In this document: piece after piece, positions 24,501 to 31,716 of the stretch | Position numbering within the stretch: position 1 is the first letter of the stretch | Layout of the letters: every line of letters begins with the position of its first letter | Source of the DNA: Holothuria scabra | Taxonomy: Eukaryota > Echinodermata > Holothuroidea > Aspidochirotida > Holothuriidae | Assembly (NCBI GenBank): GCA_037179385.1 | Contig: CM074185.1 | Coordinates: forward strand, 8,985,371 to 9,049,370 | Direction: 5' to 3' | Length of the DNA stretch: 64,000 nt | Notes under the pieces: model-generated | Told to the model about the DNA's origin: nothing | The model's input: only the letters and a program-made list of their open reading frames with translations | Database searches by the model: none | Position numbers and translations under genes: made by a program

Positions 24501-26951
24501 GAAAAATCTATCAAGCACTGTCAATTTGAAATCAGGTAAGGTATTTGATGGCAAGGAATCACTAAGCCTTTTGGCTTTCTGGTCTGTTGTTGTTTTAGGT
24601 TTTAATGTTTGATTTAAGCTGCCAGAATACAACCAAAGTTTCCTTTTTTATTTCAAAAAGAGTTCCATCTATTCTATTCTAGTAGTTAGGTTTCTCAGAG
24701 GTTCGGTTTCCTCCTTTTTGTCTCTTGTGTGTAATGTGTTATGTCTTGTGATTTTGGGAATCTTTTGTCTAGTGAGTGCATACTCTCAAGCCCTGAAGGC
24801 CCTTTCTGTGTACTTCCTTTTACCTCACGTATATATGAACAGTATTTGAACAGTATGACACTATATAACACATTCGTGTTGGTGTGTCGCTAAAGATTCT
24901 CTAACTGACTGACTGACTGACTGACTGACTGACTGACTGACTGACTGACTGACTGACTGGACTGGACTGGACTGGACTGGACTGGACTGGACTGGACTGG
25001 ACTGGACTGGACTGGACTGACAGTACAGTACCAACTTGTTATGTTTGTACATATTTACACATAAATGATGTAATAGAGCAAATAATCCAAACAAAAGGAA
25101 ACAAGATTTTTTCCCTTCTCTATTGTTTATGCAGAGCATGACACCCAAAGGATAGTAAATTTCATTTTAAAAGCCTTTGGTATAATGCAGGCGTGTAGCC
25201 AGCATGCTGTTTCAATTGCAGTAAAAAAGTTGATTTTCTAACCTCAGTAATCTATTGTTCAATTGAGGTGTATCAAGTTTCCAAACCCACTGCTGGAGGA
25301 GCTTCTACAATCTTGGACAAAACTAGTTGGAACACCCCCGCTCCCCTGTGCAATGTTGGAGATAATAAAGCCAATTCGGGATGCACCATTTTCTTTGGGA
25401 CCCAACATTGTTCTGGGGGACGGGAGTTTTGATAATCGCTATTTTCTGTAGGACACAACTTTTCAAAAGGGACAGAGGTCGTGGAAATAGTACTTGGCAC
25501 CATAAACAACACAATGACGTGAGGTGTTCCAACAGTTTTGTCCAAGATTGTAGTCCATTTAGGTTGCAAAAAATTACACGGTACTTTGGGCAGGGTTGTT
25601 ATCAAAACCCCTCTGCAAACTCTGCATGCTGTGGCTAGGGTTTCTTGACTTGGATTAAATGTCTTTGCATGGAGTATTACTGTCTGTCAATCATCAAATT
25701 GTGTAATTGGGCAAGGAAGGAAATCAAGTCTATATTTTTCTGTGACCAATTTGTCATGAGGATTGTTTCATGGGGGTGGGGTTGGTGTCATGGGGGGGGG
25801 GGCTTGACATGAGGAAAAGGGCTGAGGATAGAGAGGAAAAACTGCTATTTTAGGTGTTTTTTGCCTTGCAAGGTTGGATTATGGGGAGGGTTTTGATGAC
25901 CCCCCCTCCCCCGGTATAATGAGTCTGAAAATTGAACATAGACCTTCCAGGTGAAAAGGCTAATGCTTCACCACTGTGAGACTATGTATGTACTATATCA
26001 TCTTACCATCCAAGGATGCTAAGGAGAGGGTGCAATTGTTTTACATGATGAAACTTTCCTTCTTTCTTTTTGTTACCTCTTTCTTCTCTGCCTCTTATCA
26101 CTTCAGGGAGAAAATAAAGCTCGCTACACGCACACTTGATATACTCAGGTTTCACATGCAATTAACTGATTGACAGTAACAGATAAATTGAAATAAACAA
26201 AAAGTTAGTAACTTTTGGGTTAGCTAACAGGCCAGTGAAGCATTTCTTTATTGCTTTTAACACATTGCAAACACAGTGAAAGCATAGATCATTAGAGGAC
26301 ACAGATTATGTAACAACTTCAGATCCAAGTTACACCCCACACCGCTTTTGATCTACTCAGGTGTCTATGTTTCTTCTCAAGAAGGAACGTCACCACATGA
26401 TTTCTTGGTGCAATGTAAATATTATTAAAAGTACGAGTAGGATAATTAATGACAACCTCAAGTAGCCAGCAAAGTTTAGGAAATCTTTGACTGTACTAAA
26501 TGTACTGCAGGAATACTTACTTTTTTGAGTCATGGAAAGATTTAGTGCAACACACATCAGTCATTAATTTTTAGCAGGGATTCAGCCAATCTCCTTTCTA
26601 GTGAGTTATCCACATATGCTACAACAGAAAATGATGATTGCTAACAGTTTAAAAGAAAGATTATTTGGTAAATATCAGTACCAGTTGATTTCAAGTCATG
26701 AAATGGCATGTATTGAAAGGTTTTGTAAATATTTGAAATACACTTTAGTCCTATGTTGTTATAACTTGGAAGAGTCAAGTATGCTTTTGCTTTCAGCAAG
26801 AGCAAAAGTTACTGGATCAAAGAAGTAAGCACTTGAATGTAAACACCCTCATTTTTTTGTCCTTCAGGTTGTCGTTGGAAGTACTCAAATTATCAAACAT
26901 AATGATATTTTGAAGGCGCTGTTTATTGAAGACAATGTGTATCCAAGCTGA
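380..26951 (+). CDS. SCFD2: SCFD2-like Sec1 family domain protein, 3' part of gene (8 exons)
   Basis: This is the C-terminal part of an SCFD2-like member of the Sec1/Munc18 (SM) family, proteins that generally bind SNAREs and act in vesicle fusion; SCFD2 itself is poorly characterised. The exons join as 380-552, 1373-1606, 3513-3719, 8508-8671, 9442-9541, 10471-10626, 16581-16713 and 26868-26951. They sum to 1251 nt (416 codons plus TGA), with no frame breaks and GT-AG borders throughout. The first visible exon carries the SM-type stretch LLIVDRTLDLTG. The later piece IIFVVGGVTCSEVKM is very close to what I know of vertebrate SCFD2. The human protein is about 680 residues, so roughly 260 N-terminal residues should lie to the left. 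Introns range from about 0.8 to 10 kb and hold most of the repeats in this half of the window. I see no truncation. The family call is confident; the organism is not. Confidence 0.93.
809..1118. mobile_element. 310-bp MITE with CTCACCCCAAAC ends, copy 1
   Basis: TTTAAAGGACCAATCCTCTC at the left and GAGAATTGGGTCTTTAAG at the right form about 28-bp inverted repeats. It lies in the first SCFD2 intron in the window. The open frame at 930-1280 is a by-product. Confidence 0.88.
1373..1606 (+). CDS. SCFD2: SCFD2 exon
   Basis: The exon follows TTGTTTACAG and ends at a consensus AA|GTAAGT donor. It is 234 nt long and keeps phase 2. It encodes NSDFKVIPPGCLAHP..., then ARKQTDALIAVNRQLVETIS, then GRVTADSLNAKLKLF, which parallels the vertebrate stretch with PGCL and GRVT motifs. 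Confidence 0.92.
2060..2290. repeat. dispersed repeat (AGAGCATGTAAC...TTTTGACC), copy 1
   Basis: Aligns with 28985-29190: GTAGATGGTCGCCACC, AAAGGCACACCAAGATGGCC, AATATTTTAA, AAGTGATTTTGACC. Confidence 0.7.
2760..2935. repeat. dispersed repeat also present at 1-170
   Basis: AAAGTAAAATGGAGG, CATGTCAGAAAGTTCTATAA and CCAAGAATAAGGGAAGAA align with the very start of the window (AAAGTAAAAG, CATGCCAGAAATCTCTATAA, CCAAGAATTAGGAAAGAA). Confidence 0.7.
3015..3235 (-). mobile_element. tRNA-derived SINE copy, diverged
   Basis: It matches the SINE family seen 12 times in the window, on the minus strand. The core CCAGTTGTG...TGGCTTGTTTT...GCTTATGCTGAGCACCAAG is recognisable, but the promoter end is degraded. 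Confidence 0.7.
3513..3719 (+). CDS. SCFD2: SCFD2 exon
   Basis: The acceptor is CTTTCAG|G and the exon is 207 nt, keeping phase 2. It encodes a helical segment, with SGCVQTLTHTQYSHHEDMAT followed by KEKLLVQMLGDETDEG. The donor AAAG|GTTTAT is weaker than the others; it is chosen because the codon it splits joins in frame to the next conserved exon. Confidence 0.88.
3930..5330. other. CpG-rich block inside SCFD2 intron
   Basis: CpG is frequent here (GCGTCTGCGCGTCATAGACG, ACGACGATCGCGC, GTCGGCCGGC), unlike the neighbouring DNA. An inverted CCAAT (GTGATTGG, 5030-5037) faces a direct one (CCAATCAC, 5061-5068). It could be a young transposon not yet depleted of CpG or a cryptic promoter. I recognise no protein. 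Confidence 0.4.
6495..6700 (+). mobile_element. tRNA-derived SINE copy lacking A box
   Basis: The copy starts at the B-box region (GGGAGTTCAAATCCTGG). It runs through the GCAATGGGGTAGGGAAAACC core to the end CCATCTAACCTAACC. Its 5' part is missing. Confidence 0.8.
6762..7045 (-). mobile_element. tRNA-derived SINE copy, near full length
   Basis: This minus-strand copy starts with a TTAGTTA tail and reaches past the degenerate B box. It lies close to the + strand copy at 6495-6700, so the pair forms an inverted repeat. Confidence 0.8.
7762..8069. mobile_element. MITE with TTTAAAGTGTACCTCAAG ends, copy 1
   Basis: About 308 bp. The start CTTTAAAGTGTACCTCAAGT and the end GACTTAAGGTACACCTTAAG are inverted repeats of nearly 40 bp. 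The interior includes TTGAATGAATAAACTTCAGC. Confidence 0.82.
8152..8416 (+). mobile_element. MITE with TATAGACGAATCCGA ends, copy 1
   Basis: About 265 bp, starting TATAGACGAATCC and ending GATTTGTCTATA. The interior has GTGACTGTAGGC and GGTGGGGTCCAT. It is one of six copies. Confidence 0.82.
8508..8671 (+). CDS. SCFD2: SCFD2 exon
   Basis: The acceptor is TTGTCTTAG|T and the donor T|GTAAGT. The exon encodes SPNYSVEDILLLWVFLTSLL then TWSQEYKDQLKTKLMDLFKK, matching the helical 'YSPEELLIL' region of vertebrate SCFD2. It ends in phase 1. The open frame to the right of the donor (to about 8712) is intronic. Confidence 0.92.
8795..9110. repeat. dispersed repeat (GGGGGAGAGGGG...TTTTGTGTA), copy 1
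   Basis: Shares GAGGGGGGA, CAGATTAAAAA, GTTTAGGGTTTCCAGA and ATGTTTTGTGTA blocks in the same order with 47228-47510. Class unknown. Confidence 0.7.
9442..9541 (+). CDS. SCFD2: SCFD2 exon
   Basis: This 100-nt exon is bordered by TTTGAAG|T and GG|GTTAGT. It encodes a polar segment (TDKSEEDTAAVADNIISRLE then GLSSCRSHMQKLG) and restores phase 2. Conservation is low, but the frame and splice sites fit both neighbours. Confidence 0.82.
9795..10405. mobile_element. MITE with TTTAAAGTGTACCTCAAG ends, copy 2, interrupted by SINE
   Basis: Left end AAAAGTGTACCTCAATC near 9795 and right end TAAGGTACACTTAAG near 10400. A 139-bp SINE fragment (10080-10218) interrupts it, giving a nested order: MITE first, SINE later. 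Confidence 0.72.
10080..10218 (-). mobile_element. tRNA-derived SINE, 3' half
   Basis: A 3'-end fragment on the minus strand, from the TTAGTTA tail to the GAGCATCATGCACAATGG core. It sits inside a MITE copy that flanks it on both sides (9795-10405). Confidence 0.75.
10471..10626 (+). CDS. SCFD2: SCFD2 exon
   Basis: The acceptor TTTTTCCCAG and donor CAG|GTATTT border 156 nt in phase 2. The product contains SYNSIFQQLINMIFDP followed by VDIEFKSTGLRDLLKTGFR. The DIE..STGL.DLLKTGF pattern is strongly conserved with vertebrate SCFD2. Confidence 0.93.
11455..11650 (+). mobile_element. tRNA-derived SINE, interrupted
   Basis: The SINE runs from the B box (AGAGTTCAAGTCCTGG) to GGTTGGAAACTGCATG. It appears broken by the 370-bp repeat at 11637-12004, after which a SINE-like end (CTTAAAACACCATCTAACC) resumes. 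Confidence 0.78.
11637..12004 (+). repeat. 370-bp inverted repeat, left arm
   Basis: It matches 14371-14743 in inverse orientation, roughly nine bases in ten by eye, with CCAAAATCCTGTCGAGACAG and GTGCAGCATTTCAGAAATGG blocks. It is inserted between two parts of a SINE. Confidence 0.88.
12440..12560 (+). repeat. degenerate single unit of the DR1 repeat family
   Basis: GGTTGAAAAGAAAACTG, TTTTGGGGAGGTTAAAGGTC and GAGATCACTAGCC align with the 156-bp unit. The first half-site is AGGTTA. The frame encodes a peptide (GEVKGHMRSLAIK) like the VEVKGHLRSPAVK of the array. Confidence 0.6.
13025..13262 (+). mobile_element. tRNA-derived SINE, best preserved copy
   Basis: This copy shows the RNA polymerase III promoter: A box TGGTCAAGTGG at 13034-13044 and B box GGAGTTTGAGTCC at 13076-13088, with tRNA-like spacing. 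A shared non-tRNA body follows (TGCCATTGTGCTTGGTGCTC, GCCAGTGAGCCACAA). It defines the family. Confidence 0.85.
13900..14170. repeat. cluster of CCCTTTG / CAAAGGG words
   Basis: About eleven CCCTTTG or CAAAGGG-like words occur on both strands within 270 bp (for example CCCTTTGAACCCAAAGGG at 13951). Several form short palindromes. No unit length is constant. It may be a decayed simple repeat or a fold-back element. Confidence 0.6.
14275..14382 (+). mobile_element. tRNA-derived SINE, 3' fragment
   Basis: A 3' fragment starting at AAAACAAGCCAGTGGGCC and ending CATCAAACTAACC. It abuts the inverted 370-bp repeat copy at 14371-14743. Confidence 0.7.
14371..14743 (-). repeat. 370-bp inverted repeat, right arm
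   Basis: Inverse of 11637-12004: CTGTCTCGACAGGATTTTGG and GGTGCTGCACTTGGCTAATG. It also abuts a SINE fragment (14275-14382). The pair encloses 2.4 kb within SCFD2 intron 6. Confidence 0.88.
14870..15130 (+). repeat. short two-unit relative of the DR1 array
   Basis: Perfect AGGTCAAAGGTCA motifs lie at 14924-14936 and 15075-15087, 151 bp apart. They are preceded by a GTCTGTCTGTTTGTTTGTC simple repeat and include a TTTTCATATT stretch as in the long arrays. Confidence 0.75.
15312..15445 (+). mobile_element. tRNA-derived SINE, 3' fragment
   Basis: Fragment from ATGCTCGGCATAAGCAATGG to CGCCATTTAACC, lacking the promoter. Confidence 0.75.
15658..15843. mobile_element. 186-bp MITE with 5-bp TSD, copy 1
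   Basis: Ends are CAGGGAATAATTTAG and TAAATTATTCCCTG. The flanks repeat ATTTG (15653-15657 and 15844-15848). The open frame at 15618-15998 runs through it and is not a gene. The ends look like hAT ends, but the duplication is 5 bp. Confidence 0.85.
16581..16713 (+). CDS. SCFD2: SCFD2 exon
   Basis: The acceptor is GATCCTACAG and the donor CAG|GTAAGT. It encodes LFMNVSKPRPSNHRLMIIFV then VGGVTCSEVKMIKEAVNSK. This is the best conserved SCFD2 stretch in the window, and it fixes the family assignment. It ends in phase 0. Confidence 0.95.
17175..17440 (-). mobile_element. MITE with TATAGACGAATCCGA ends, copy 2
   Basis: Minus-strand copy: TATAGACAAATAC to ATTCATCTATA, with GGCTGATGGACCCCAC and GCCTACAGTCACC inside. 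It lies in SCFD2 intron after exon 16581-16713. Confidence 0.82.
17676..17832 (+). mobile_element. possible SINE/LINE 3'-tail fragment
   Basis: TGTGGGTTTGGGGTTTGTAG, GTCATAAGAGGCGACTAAAC and a tail CTAACTAACGAAC are seen. The last part (GACACTATATAA.ACAT..GTGTTAGTGTGTCG) recurs at 24850-24895, where a different short tandem repeat follows. I believe GTAAGAGGCGACTAA occurs in conserved SINE domains, but I have not checked it. Confidence 0.45.
18424..18817. repeat. 197-bp tandem duplication truncating a MITE copy
   Basis: GAACAAATGAATTTTGTAGG starts at 18424 and again at 18621; each unit is 197 bp with only a few differences. The junction lies inside the right arm of the hairpin MITE, so the left unit holds a truncated MITE and the right unit the intact one. 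Confidence 0.93.
18731..18846. mobile_element. 116-bp hairpin MITE, intact
   Basis: Two 40-bp arms start and end CCAGGGGCCCGTTCC...GGAACGGGCCCCTGG. I find one mismatch between the arms (TTATGC versus TTACGC). The loop is about 36 bp. Confidence 0.93.
19190..19520. repeat. dispersed repeat, GTTGACCTTGAAGTTAA type, copy 1
   Basis: Shares blocks with 57640-57985 (ATGTGGGGATATGATGTCA, CTTGCTTCAAGTTCACT, TTGAGAACCACA). Function and class unknown. Confidence 0.75.
19530..20094. mobile_element. MITE with TTTAAAGTGTACCTCAAG ends, copy 3, longest
   Basis: Starts TTTAAAGTGTACCTCAAGTC and ends TTGACTGGAGGTACGCTC. At about 565 bp it is longer than copy 1. Its two halves are inverted versions of each other, so copy 1 may be an internal deletion. 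Confidence 0.78.
20112..20374 (+). mobile_element. MITE with TATAGACGAATCCGA ends, copy 3
   Basis: Interior well kept (GTTTAGTGACTGTAGGCC, GTGGGGTCCATCAGCC), ends eroded. Confidence 0.78.
20552..20789. mobile_element. 238-bp palindromic MITE (CAGTCTAAAACC type)
   Basis: AACTGCCTACTACCATTAAT mirrors TTTAGTGGTAGGCAGTT. Both arms contain CAGTCTAAAACC and TTTTTACTTGATGTT. The loop carries an A-run. Confidence 0.88.
21744..22798 (+). mobile_element. Helitron-like element, 3' end with hairpin and CTAG
   Basis: The right end reads AACAGCA-T-TGCTGTT (22780-22794) followed directly by CTAG and then T, the form of a Helitron 3' terminus (hairpin then CTRR, inserted before T). The left side begins near a TCACACATGTAC / GTACATGTGTGA hairpin at 21746-21772. 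The exact 5' end and the link between both ends are inferred. Confidence 0.5.
22886..23076. mobile_element. 191-bp MITE with 5-bp TSD, copy 2
   Basis: Same family as 15658-15843: CAGGGAATAATTTAG and ATATTCCCTG ends, with repeated GTAGCA / TGCTACAC interior motifs. It is flanked by CATTT at 22881-22885 and 23077-23081. It ends eight bases before the hairpin of the next element. Confidence 0.85.
23131..23390. repeat. GT microsatellites flanking a short unique stretch
   Basis: GT-rich runs occupy about 23131-23178 and 23367-23390. The second leads into GTTTGTGACACTTGCTTGT, a junction also seen before the array at 35.6 kb. The derived His-Thr frames are artefacts. Confidence 0.9.
23401..24492 (+). 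repeat. 156-bp tandem repeat, seven units, each with a DR1-type site
   Basis: Units start at CTTGTAAACA or a variant of it: 23401, 23557, 23713, 23869, 24025, 24181 and 24337. The spacing is exactly 156 bp with no indels. Units 2-3-4 and 5-6-7 match best, giving a 468-bp higher-order repeat. Six of seven units contain GAGGTCAAAGGTCA followed by TTTGAGGTCA; unit 4 is mutated. Because 156 is divisible by 3, long open frames with 52-residue repeats appear, but I do not regard them as genes. Confidence 0.95.
24903..25020. repeat. compound microsatellite (GACT)n-(GGACT)n
   Basis: About 14 GACT units pass directly into about 12 GGACT units. It follows the retroelement-like tail at 24830-24900, so it probably grew from a transposon 3' end. 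Confidence 0.97.
25304..25553. mobile_element. 250-bp MITE with CTACAATCTTGGACAAAAC ends
   Basis: CTACAATCTTGGACAAAACT and AGTTTTGTCCAAGATTGTAG-type ends are inverted, followed inward by GTTGGAACACC / GGTGTTCCAAC. Overlapping open frames on both strands are not genes. Confidence 0.88.
26868..26951 (+). CDS. SCFD2: SCFD2 terminal exon with stop codon
   Basis: The exon follows TCCTTCAG and encodes VVVGSTQIIKHNDILKALF, then IEDNVYPS and TGA at 26949-26951. It is 28 codons in phase 0, consistent with the preceding CAG-ended exon. It lies about 10 kb downstream of its neighbour, across an intron holding the 156-bp array. The extreme C terminus is less conserved, so this exon is slightly less certain. 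Confidence 0.87.
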   Translation, partial: VVVGSTQIIKHNDILKALFIEDNVYPS

Positions 26952-26976
26952 GATGGCAAAAAAGAGAACCAACATT

Positions 26977-26982
26977 AATAAA
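26977..26982 (+). promoter_or_regulatory. candidate polyadenylation signal of SCFD2
   Basis: AATAAA starts 25 nt after the stop codon and would give a very short 3' UTR. Other AATAAA motifs lie near 28022, 31114 and 31134, so the UTR could be several kilobases longer. Transcript 3' ends would be needed to choose. Confidence 0.25.
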
Positions 26983-27208
26983 AGTATTTATGACTAACAG
27001 CCTATTTTTGTGAAGGTTGCTGAGAAGATGGATGTGCACAGGTTCTAGTATCAAGCTACAGCAGTGTTTGCAGAGGCTGCCCATGAGGTGAACAACTTGG
27101 TTAGATTTTGAAAGGCAACCTCTTCCAGTCAATCACTAAATGTAATCCTTTTGATAGATATACTTGGACGTGGCTGATTAGAAAATTCTTTGCCTACCTT
27201 GCTTAGTG

Positions 27209-27470
27209 TAGGTTAGTTAGTTAGTTAGTTGGAGTTTTACAGCCCAGTTTCCAACCTATTGGTTGAAGTTGAGCCAACCACAGCCTTTTTTCCAGTTGTG
27301 GCTCACTGGCTTGTTTTCCCTACTCCATTGCTTATGCAGAGCATTAAGCACAACAGCAGTAGGTTCCATTTTTAGAGTCTTTGGTATGACTTGACCTGGG
27401 AGTCGAACCCGAGCCTTTCTCTGTGAGAGGCGGATGCTCTGCAGTTTGACCAAACACATGGTCAGGACAA
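27209..27470 (-). mobile_element. tRNA-derived SINE, near full length
   Basis: Minus-strand copy just downstream of the SCFD2 stop. It has a (TTAG)4-like tail, the full body, a B-box region (GGGAGTCGAACCC on the plus strand) and a degraded A box. Confidence 0.82.
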
Positions 27471-30400
27471 GGAAGGACAAGGTTAACCACAAGATTTGTT
27501 CCTGTATTCCAATTCAAGTTGGCAAAGATATTTGAGCATATAGGTGAACCAAGCAAGCAGGTCATATAGCATGTTTTAAAGGCACCAACAAGATAAGCTC
27601 TGAGGGCTTTTCTGTAAGTGCCTAAATAGGGTTGTTTACGATATGAATTCTAGAAGATAAGTCAACATGCATTTTGATGGATCATTGTGCATAGCACCAA
27701 AATGTAAACCAGATGTAACACAATTGAGAAGAAATGTTCAAAGTTCATTTGGAATAATTAAAGGGGTGTGATGAGTTGATATCCAAGGCTGAAATTGAGC
27801 TCTAGTCTCATCCGCCATGATGGGGTAAATATTTCATCTAACAACAACATTTCCTTTTTATAATTGGTTGATGAACATATTTATTTTAGTTGTAATTGGC
27901 TAGTTCTCTATATCGGCATGTAAAAAGGTTATAAAATGTTCTAAAAATTGTTTAATATTGAAACAGCAGTTCGGACTACAGTTCATAATTGAATCAGAAA
28001 TGGCAAAGTGCAGAACAAAAAAATAAATGTTTGTTTGATATAGCAGAAACATCAACTACTATTTCGTTCATTTATTTTTTCGCTTTTGTTTGGATAATCC
28101 AAAAATATTTTGGACAACTTCAATTTTCCTCCAGCACCTGAAAACTTCCTTCACATTAGAGCCAAAGAATATTAACTGATCAAGGTCATTGAAGTGTACT
28201 GCCATGAGACAATGTTAATTTTTAGCTTATTTACTCAAGTTTTACATCGAATAGCTCACAAAATGTTATCATTTTTGTTAAGTCTGTATAATGGCTTGTA
28301 AATGCATTGTGCGAAAAATGAAAAAAATGTTTTGTGGCTTTCTTTTAAACAAAAAAACCAAACCCAGTTTAATCATTAATTACTCACTCATGAAACATCT
28401 GCCTGTATGCTGTGTGTGATATTTTGATTGTCTAACTGTGACCATTAATAATTAGCAAGTCTGATGAAAACTTTACAAGTTTGGAAAAGTTTGGTGGATC
28501 TTATGAACCATCTCATTCTGCTACTTTAAAATGAAGGAAATGTTTTAGTTTAAGACAAAGACAATGGTGGGTTGTATTGACATAATTTCAAGTCACTGTT
28601 GCAAAGACTGTGTTATGTTTAGATTACATGTTAACTTATTATATCTTGTCAATGTTATTTTTTTATTCTAAATGTTAGTCCAATCATAAATTTATTGTAG
28701 AAAGAGTGTTGCAGTTTGAAAGGAAATTTTGTGTATTAAGGAGAAAGATCCTGCTGGTGCCTGCAGAAATAACAAAAGACATCAAGGCATAATTGATAAT
28801 TTATTGACTTGTTGGAGAGCAAAGGCTGCAAAGCCGATTGGTATACAGTAAACAGGTTACTGCGATGAGATTTACATGTACCTACTCCACCTATTGAAAC
28901 TTGTCAAGTACCAAGTTAACATTTTGAAACACTTCCAATGGGTATCATGTGGATCCATTCTCTTATATACTCTATATCCACAGACTTCCTATAAACATGG
29001 ACAGAGCAGGTAATGCCGACAACCTATCAGTAGATTGTCGCCACCAACTGTGGCAAAAAAAAAAGGCACAACAAGATGGCCGCAGTAACACTATGCTTAG
29101 TATGATTTGATGATGACTGTGCAATATTTTAAACTTGAATATGGGAGACAATACTATGTTCCTGTAATATGTAAAGGGATTTTGACCTTACCTTGCCATA
29201 TTTAAAACCTATTTCAACTTACTTGTAGAATCTGGCAATTAACTTGGGCAAGTCCAAACTTTTCCACAAATCATAGCAGACAACCGTCTTGATGCCCTTT
29301 TCTCACACATACAGTAGTGCCAATCTACTGGGCAGTATGCTTTGTCCATGTAGAGGAAGTTTGTGTGAATACCATAAAAGTTGACCTTATGGTCAAACCT
29401 TCTTTCTTCAGATAGTTCCAATTCTCCCAACCAAGCTATTCAGTACTTCTAGCTTCATCACCAGCCTCTAAAAAGGGTACATGGGCACTGTTTAACAAGG
29501 TGTTTCTTGATTGGTTGTTTCCATTGTATTGTATCAATTGTATTCTTTGTTCATGTTTGGGATTAGGTTAGGACAGACTTCCTCAAATAGCGGGGTGCCC
29601 ACCAATTGTCCTGCCTGACATGGTTTGGAGTGCTGCAAAAAATTACTGGGAGGATAGTGAAAATTTTCACTTTTCAAAACCTTTTTGACAAGAATTATTC
29701 AGTCTCAAAAATAGGTACTGTAAATAAACCTAGTACTTCCCACAGACTGACTTCACATACCGACAAGGATATAATAACGTCGTATTTGTTCTCACATGAA
29801 AGTAAAACCATGTCACTGCTTACATTTATTAGAGTCAGGGCTTTGTCATTCCATGTTACCGGTGAATCGGAAAAAAATTGTTAAGTTTGTGAAAGGTTTG
29901 GCTGACAAAATTGAACAAATTTTGCATCATTTTGCATGTAAGCCCCTTCTGAAATGCAAAATTTTTCAAAATGGGAGGGGGAACCCCCTTATACCCCTTC
30001 CCCAGGATGGGGATCAGTGGCACATTATATCAGTAACATTTAGCAATGTGGTGCTTCAGAAAATTTAACTGAGGAAGCCTGGGTTAGGGGTTGAGGTTAT
30101 CATTAGGCAGTAAGGAAATTTCTTGATAAACAATGCTCATAGCCCCTTTAGAAACTCCTCCTAGTCAGATGTCATCCTGTGTTATTGTTTAAGAGCAAAG
30201 TTGGAGCCACAAGATCCCCTTGATATGTGTAATTATTACACTTCCTGTGCACGTGCTTTGTACGAGCTTCTCTTATTCTTTTGAATTTGGTGCCAATGAA
30301 AGAGCAATCACCATTTGAGAATGTTGCTCTCAGCCAAAGTCTTTTTTTTTGGGGGGGGGGGGGGGTGATAATTATCTGTCCTTGATAGAAGCAGTACAAG

Positions 30401-31599
30401 ATATGCCCTATTTTATTTAAATATGTCACATTTTTAGTGGAAATGCAAAAGCCTTCTATCATGGGTAAGAATGTGTGACACACAGTTGTTAGGCATGTCG
30501 TTACGCAAATTAACCAGTCAACATTGATAGACTACCCTTCACCTACTGGTGTCAAGGGGCAGGCTACATGTAAACATTCTTGCAATTATGGTGAAGCCGT
30601 GAGAAAATTCCTAAATATTTCTCTTAGCTTCAACTAAGCTGCAACTTTCTTTCCAAACCGTGAAAAGAAAAAAAAAAGATAGTGATAGTTCTGAAGAAAT
30701 TTTTCTTCTCAAAGGAACTTTGCACCCAAGGAATGCTGAGATTGGATGTGACAAACCTTGATATGTAAATATTACTGTTTCGGAAGTTCTCTCCTCTCTC
30801 TGGCAAAGAGCTGTCCAAGGAGATCTTTCATCTATTCCCAAAGGAGTAAATTCGGCCTTTCAAGGAATCTTTGTTCTTGAAAGGACAACCCTTAACGACT
30901 GACCAGCTTTGAGGTCTGCAGATCATTTACATCATTTTTCTGTCAGGTGTGGCTCCATTCAAGACTACATGAAAAGAACAGATACCACACATAATCTTAG
31001 TCAAAAGTTTAACAAATATTAATTGGTTTGTTTTACCATAACCAGACCAATTGAAACCATTGCATGATCAAGTGGTTGTTATGATGTAGTATCCTGTATA
31101 TTGAGAACTTTGCTCAATAAAACTAAAAAATTGGAATAAAGTTTCTAGTTTACTTATCATAATGTTTTCTGTAAACTTAAGTATGATTTAGTATGATATA
31201 GTATGATATAAAGAGTAGCTTTTCCAATGCAGTCAATGATCTTGACACTAAGACACTAAAGAGTATGCGTAAAAAATGTGTTGTATCACTTCAAGCAACC
31301 TTGTGGCAACTTACGTTTTTAATTGGCCATCAACTCAGAATTTATGAATATTCATAAGAACTGCAAATAAGTTTTTAATACTGTCTCTAACCTCAGTATG
31401 GTTAAGTTGAAGTATAAGTGACAAAGCCAAAATGGAAGCACGTCCCTTGTCAAGTTTAACCAGATGGGCCGCATATATGTAAATGGAAATGGTAGTCACC
31501 CTGATTTGGATTCATATAGTAGACTATCCTTTTTCATGAATGGCTCAGTCTTCAGAATCATGTGACAGTATTTTCCTCATGAGGCTCAGTTTTAAAATT
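27471..31599. other. intergenic stretch, mostly unassigned
   Basis: Apart from the repeat at 28985-29190 I find no gene or repeat that I can define. A GCAAAATTTTTCAAAATGGG piece near 29957 and a partial relative of the fold-back arms at 30600-31010 (CTGTCAGGTGTGGCTCC) are present. Open frames are short and without recognisable motifs. Confidence 0.5.
28985..29190. repeat. dispersed repeat (AGAGCAGGTAAT...TTTTGACC), copy 2
   Basis: Same order of blocks as 2060-2290, same orientation. Class unknown. Confidence 0.7.
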
Positions 31600-31680
31600 T
31601 ACAAAGAGTCACAGTTGAGAATTTCGGTAAACCCCTACAGTAGTTGTAGCTTGGGGTGAGAGGATTGGCCCTTTCATAGA
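31600..31680. mobile_element. 310-bp MITE, solo end
   Basis: Only one end remains (TTGAGAATTTCGG ... GGGTGAGAGGATTGGCCCTT). Confidence 0.65.
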
Positions 31681-31716
31681 TAAGTTCATACCTGCGCATG
31701 CGTTGGTAACCTTTCT

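Larger units (their letters stand above)
23085..24560. mobile_element. Helentron/HINE-like element: hairpin, GT microsatellite, 156-bp array
   Basis: The left end is a hairpin with perfect 10-bp arms, GATTCCTTGC (23085-23094) and GCAAGGAATC (23104-23113). GCAAGGAATC recurs at the right end (24551-24560), inverted relative to the left arm. Between them lie a GT-rich microsatellite and seven 156-bp tandem repeats. This layout resembles Helentron-associated interspersed elements known from bivalves ('pearl' elements). The class call is inference. Confidence 0.65.
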
